64,000 nucleotides of DNA from Taeniopygia guttata (lineage: Eukaryota > Chordata > Aves > Passeriformes > Estrildidae). The notes under the pieces were generated by a model that was given only the letters and a program-made list of their open reading frames with translations, was not told the origin of the DNA and made no database searches. The stretch covers positions 101,959,001 to 102,023,000 of the forward strand of contig NC_133026.1 of assembly GCF_048771995.1 (NCBI RefSeq), given 5' to 3'. Position 1 is the stretch's first letter. Every line of letters begins with the position of its first letter. Of the stretch, positions 60,315-64,000 are shown one piece after another. A program made the translations under genes and the position numbers.

Positions 60315-62100
60315 AGCTGGCTTTGTTGTATTGTTTTTATTTTTGACATGGATACAATACAGTGGACACACTGCTGTACAAATACACTTACATGTTGGCG
60401 TACTTCAACAAAACACATAACTTAATGAGGATTGTGAGGAAAACATACAAACACTTCACTTCAATTAGTGGCATTGTATTATTTTTCAGAGAAGACACAC
60501 ATTAATAGAAACCCATTGAAAAATAAAAATGAAACACAGTGTGTTTGTATTCATTCTCTATTAACCCCAACATTTGATCTTACAAGGTTCACATTACAAG
60601 CATAATTTAGGCCACATGTTTTTGATAAAATTTCATCCATATGCCGAAATACGTATTTTACTATATATTCTTTTGTAATTTCAAATCTTGCCTCATACAA
60701 AAAAAATTTTGTCAGCATTAATGTAAATTGATAATAGATTAAGTAGTAAATGTCTAAGCCAAAATATTTTTCTTGGAAAATGCAGAGTGAGGTAGTTAAT
60801 ATTATACATGGACACATACACATTTGCACACACACAGACTTTCTAATGATATTCACTGCATATGCAGGTTAAAGCATTCCAGTCTGTTTTGAAACACCTG
60901 CTTTTTACAATACTCTCTCTCTATGTGTTGATATGCAAAATGCTGTCCTTGTAGAACCGTGGAGTATATAAATGCTTGAGGCATCTTTGGAATTTCAGCA
61001 AATTTCTCTCTGCTTGCTACTACTTTCTTACTAATAGCTTTCCACATATGTTACTTTTTGTTAGGTGACAATCCTCTTGCAGCTTAGTTTTGACTTCATA
61101 TTCTGTTAGGAGAAACAAAATTCCTCATGCCTCCAACCAGTATCTTGAAATATAAGACCTAAAGTTGGGACCTCATATTTCAAAATGTGATTGAGCTTGT
61201 TCCATTTGTCTGCTGCATATTAAATCAAGTTAGTGTACCAAAACAATACAAAACAACTTAATGTGGAACAGTATTAACCACTACACATGGGTCATTAGGG
61301 CCATTTGTATCAAAAGAGAATTATGACATTCTGTTTCAGAGACAGGAGGTATTTGGCCACTCTATGTATAATCCAGTTCATCTGCTAATATGCATGTTTT
61401 ATAAGCAGTTTCAGCATAAAACAAGAGCTCACAGCATGTTATATCATATTTGACGTCCCTAAGTTGTGAAGTGGTAAAAGTGGTACAAAACCCCCTTATA
61501 TTCTATACAGAATGCAGGGAGATCTATTTCAGAAATAACTTTGATGAGGTCCAGAACGTGCTGAGCAAGTTGCAGCATGAACACAGGGCTGCTCTGTCCT
61601 TTCCCTTGCACAGCCATTGAGAGCACAGAGTGAAGTGAGTGGGCAAGATGGAGGAGGTCAATGCATTTGTCTGAAAGTACTGTAGGAAGATAGCTCATTT
61701 GCTATGACACTTCAAATAACTTCCTTAGTTTATGCTTTCTGTATAGTCACAGAATGCCTTTTAGTTTGCTATAGATACAATGATACTTAGCATTTATCTG
61801 ATTATATTCAAAGCACTTTCCACATAAAAAGCCTTTGCTGAGTTTGTTCTTCCCAGATGGATGTTCATCACTCCTGATCTGCTCAGGGAACTGTTTCTGA
61901 GAGTAGAATTTAACTCAATTAATTCTCATGTTGCCTTTATATAGAAAGTACTAGTCCTGCTTTACAGCTGACATTCAAGGGCAGCATAAGCAGAAAGAGC
62001 TGTTGATTGCCACAGAGGGGTAGGGTATCAGGAACAAAGCACAAGACAAAATGTTTATGCTTAGTCCTACAAACAAGCCACAGACCTACTATCTCTTGTA
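60315..62100 (-). other. AT-rich block, possible minus-strand 3' UTR of the next gene
   Basis: The minus strand has an AATAAA (plus-strand 60336-60341) near the left edge and AT-rich sequence typical of long vertebrate 3' UTRs. In human, ARHGAP28 converges on LAMA1 from this side, so its 3' UTR would be expected here. I could not find any RhoGAP-like coding sequence, so this is inference from gene order. Confidence 0.25.
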
Positions 62101-62210
62101 TACTTAAAAAATAAATATTGTCAAAATAAAGAGTGTATTTTATAATACAATTGTCCTGTTTTTTTCCTGGCTGCAACTGTGTCTCCTTTAGTGTTAAGAA
62201 GAAAATGGAA

Positions 62211-62301
62211 AAACAAAACAAAGAAATAAACAAAAAACTCAAAAAACCAAGAACAACAACAAAGAAACCCAAAACAAAAAACAAAACAAAACAAAAAACC
62301 T
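62211..62301. repeat. A-rich low-complexity tract
   Basis: About 90 bp of A runs broken by single C or G bases (AAACAAAACAAAACAAA type). No mobile element is recognisable beside it. Confidence 0.85.
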
Positions 62302-64000
62302 GCCAAAACAACTAGGAAGTTTAAAATGTCACTGTTTTAAAGAAAATGTTGTTCATTTTTTATCAAGAAGATAAGAAAGGAGACAGGATCTGCCCTCTGT
62401 AGACATTGTTGCTAGTAAAGGTACTGATTCAATGTTGACTTCTTTCACTGACTGCTAACAATAAAAGAGAACACGATTAACTTGACACATTTTAGAGGGT
62501 CTGCTTCTGGTTCAGACCCTCAGTGCACAGCTTCAGCAGAGCATCACAAGTTACAGACAGCAGGACAGCAGACTTTATTTACCTCCAGTTCACCTGGAGG
62601 ACTTAGTTCAGAGTGCTTCTAGGTTGCTAGATAATAAACAGAGCTGCTGCCTCATCCCTGTGTCCAGATCAGGAACAAAAATCATTGCTCAGGCTGAGGG
62701 TGGTTTCATTGTGCAACATCATCGTCTAATGATGGGGGCAGTGCAGTTGAAGGCATTGGTTCCCACTTATTGCATATGACACAGATTAAAAAACAACTGG
62801 CTCTTGTCCAGAGATTTGTGATTTCCTTACTCAGCAAACCTCTTTTAGTTCAGCACAGCCCAAAGTGAGATGACTGACACCACCTGCTCTTGTGACTAGC
62901 TCCAAATGAGACAACCTATCTGACATTCCCAATTCAGTGGCAGCTCACTATTCTCTTGTCAGCCTGTGTGTTTGCTTAGACTTCATGCCAGCTGCAATTT
63001 GGTATGTACTGTAAAACCCCCAGCACAACTGGGCCTAGATTGGCTGTGGTTTTAAAGACCTAATGTGTAAATTATTAAATCCCTTTTCTCATCGGAAGCC
63101 CAGTTGCTTCTCCATGCTGTATTATCCAAGACCTGAACAAGATCTCTCTTGTTGATGCAGCTGAAGAGTATAAAAATTGCTTACATATTGAAGCTAAAAT
63201 AAACAAAATAAAAAGAATTAGGTTACAAATTAGAAAATATAATGATTAACAAAAATGGTGATGACTGTAAGTGGCACCATTAACACATCTCATAATCTGG
63301 CATTACACAGATTTAGTTCTGAGAGCATCAAGTAAAAGGCAGAGCTGGGGGCATATCCCCTCCTCACCTACCCTTTGTCTCCTTAAACTTGTGTGACAGG
63401 GGAAGGGAGGGGAGTGTGGTTTGTGGCATTACAATTGCACACAGCTGAGGGATCCAGACAGATGATTTTGGAAGACTGGTAGTGAGATATACAGTGGTAC
63501 GTACACTGAGCGGTACAGCTGTCTGTAGTTCCTCCCCCTGCCTCCCTCCCCCAGCATCAGGTACTCATGAGGAGTGACTGAGAGACACAAGCATTGCAGT
63601 AACACACACTGTATGGGTTTACTTTCAGGAGAAAGGTTTGGTTTTCACACAGCTGTCTTGGCACTGCTGCATGTTGAGATCCCGCCTTCCATGCCTGACA
63701 GACATCTTCCCTTCTCCAGTGTCTGTCATGCTTCTGTGTCATGCTGTGGTCAGTAGTGTTTCATTCATCTGATGCCACTGCATTATTTCCAAAAATTGTT
63801 CTAACACCAGGTCAGGAAACGAACACTGTACCTTGGTCTGCCCTCCTCACCTCCTGGGCCAACTGGCACAAGTGTAATCCATATGAAAGCATAACTGATA
63901 TTTTTACGATGCTTTGGTAGCTGGAATACCAAAAGTACTATGTGCTGACCATCAGCTGGACAGTACAGTAGGTAGGAATGATGTCCTGTGGATACCATTT
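62302..64000. other. Intergenic or UTR/intronic DNA, no feature recognised
   Basis: No exon, RNA gene or repeat family could be supported. A short hairpin CCTCCAGTTCACCTGGAGG lies near 62582. Confidence 0.55.

Noticed and set aside
61459..61698. Minus-strand 79-codon frame as the last ARHGAP28 exon
   Set aside because: No RhoGAP or ARHGAP28 C-terminal residues are recognisable and there is no matching splice acceptor; it may be UTR or chance.
62133..62315. Lysine-rich 60-codon + frame
   Set aside because: Translation of the A-rich low-complexity tract.

Overview
The window is a stretch of bird genome. Nearly all of it is the 3' three-fifths of one gene, read on the + strand: the orthologue of LAMA1, laminin subunit alpha-1. 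The organism call rests on seven CR1 LINE fragments with the avian 3' end (ATTCTGTGAT-type repeat). It also rests on a tRNA-Ile/CR1 composite SINE of the TguSINE1 kind, described from passerines, and an avian-style endogenous retrovirus LTR. A songbird or other passerine is the best guess; the species cannot be named.

LAMA1: I assembled 53 coding exons between 2782 and 58709. All have AG acceptors and GT donors except one GC donor. The joined reading frame is 7,848 nt with no internal stop, giving 2,615 residues. The protein starts inside an EGF-like (LE) repeat just before the first laminin IV (L4) domain. It runs through L4a, a long LE array, L4b, the last LE repeats, the coiled-coil rod (domain II/I) and the five laminin G domains. 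The last exon ends in a stop at 58707-58709, and two AATAAA signals lie about 390 nt further on. The human gene has 63 exons, so these are probably exons 11-63; the signal peptide, LN domain, first LE repeats and promoter lie upstream of base 1. Identity as alpha-1 and not alpha-2 rests on the IKVAV motif, an AG73-like motif in LG4, and close residue matches in L4a, LG1 and LG5 to alpha-1 as I remember it.

Regions: 1-2781 is intron, with a minus-strand stretch that looks like a decayed coding copy. 2782-7952 covers L4a. 8860-18178 is the LE array. 18515-20897 is L4b. 21094-24856 holds the last LE repeats. 25822-38835 is the coiled coil. 40662-43151 is LG1, 44199-47510 LG2, 47697-49742 LG3, 51360-56071 LG4 with the start of LG5, and 56667-58709 LG5. 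59130-64000 is intergenic; by the known vertebrate gene order (ARHGAP28 converges on LAMA1) it may hold a neighbour's minus-strand 3' UTR, but I see no coding exon there.

No operon, CRISPR array, phage island or novel system is present. The points worth a second look are local: a GC-AG intron, a furin-type RQRR site in LG3, a NAGNAG acceptor, a CR1 ending 26 nt before an exon, a perfect 23-bp palindrome, G-quadruplex tracts, an antisense solo LTR, and a possible retrocopy.
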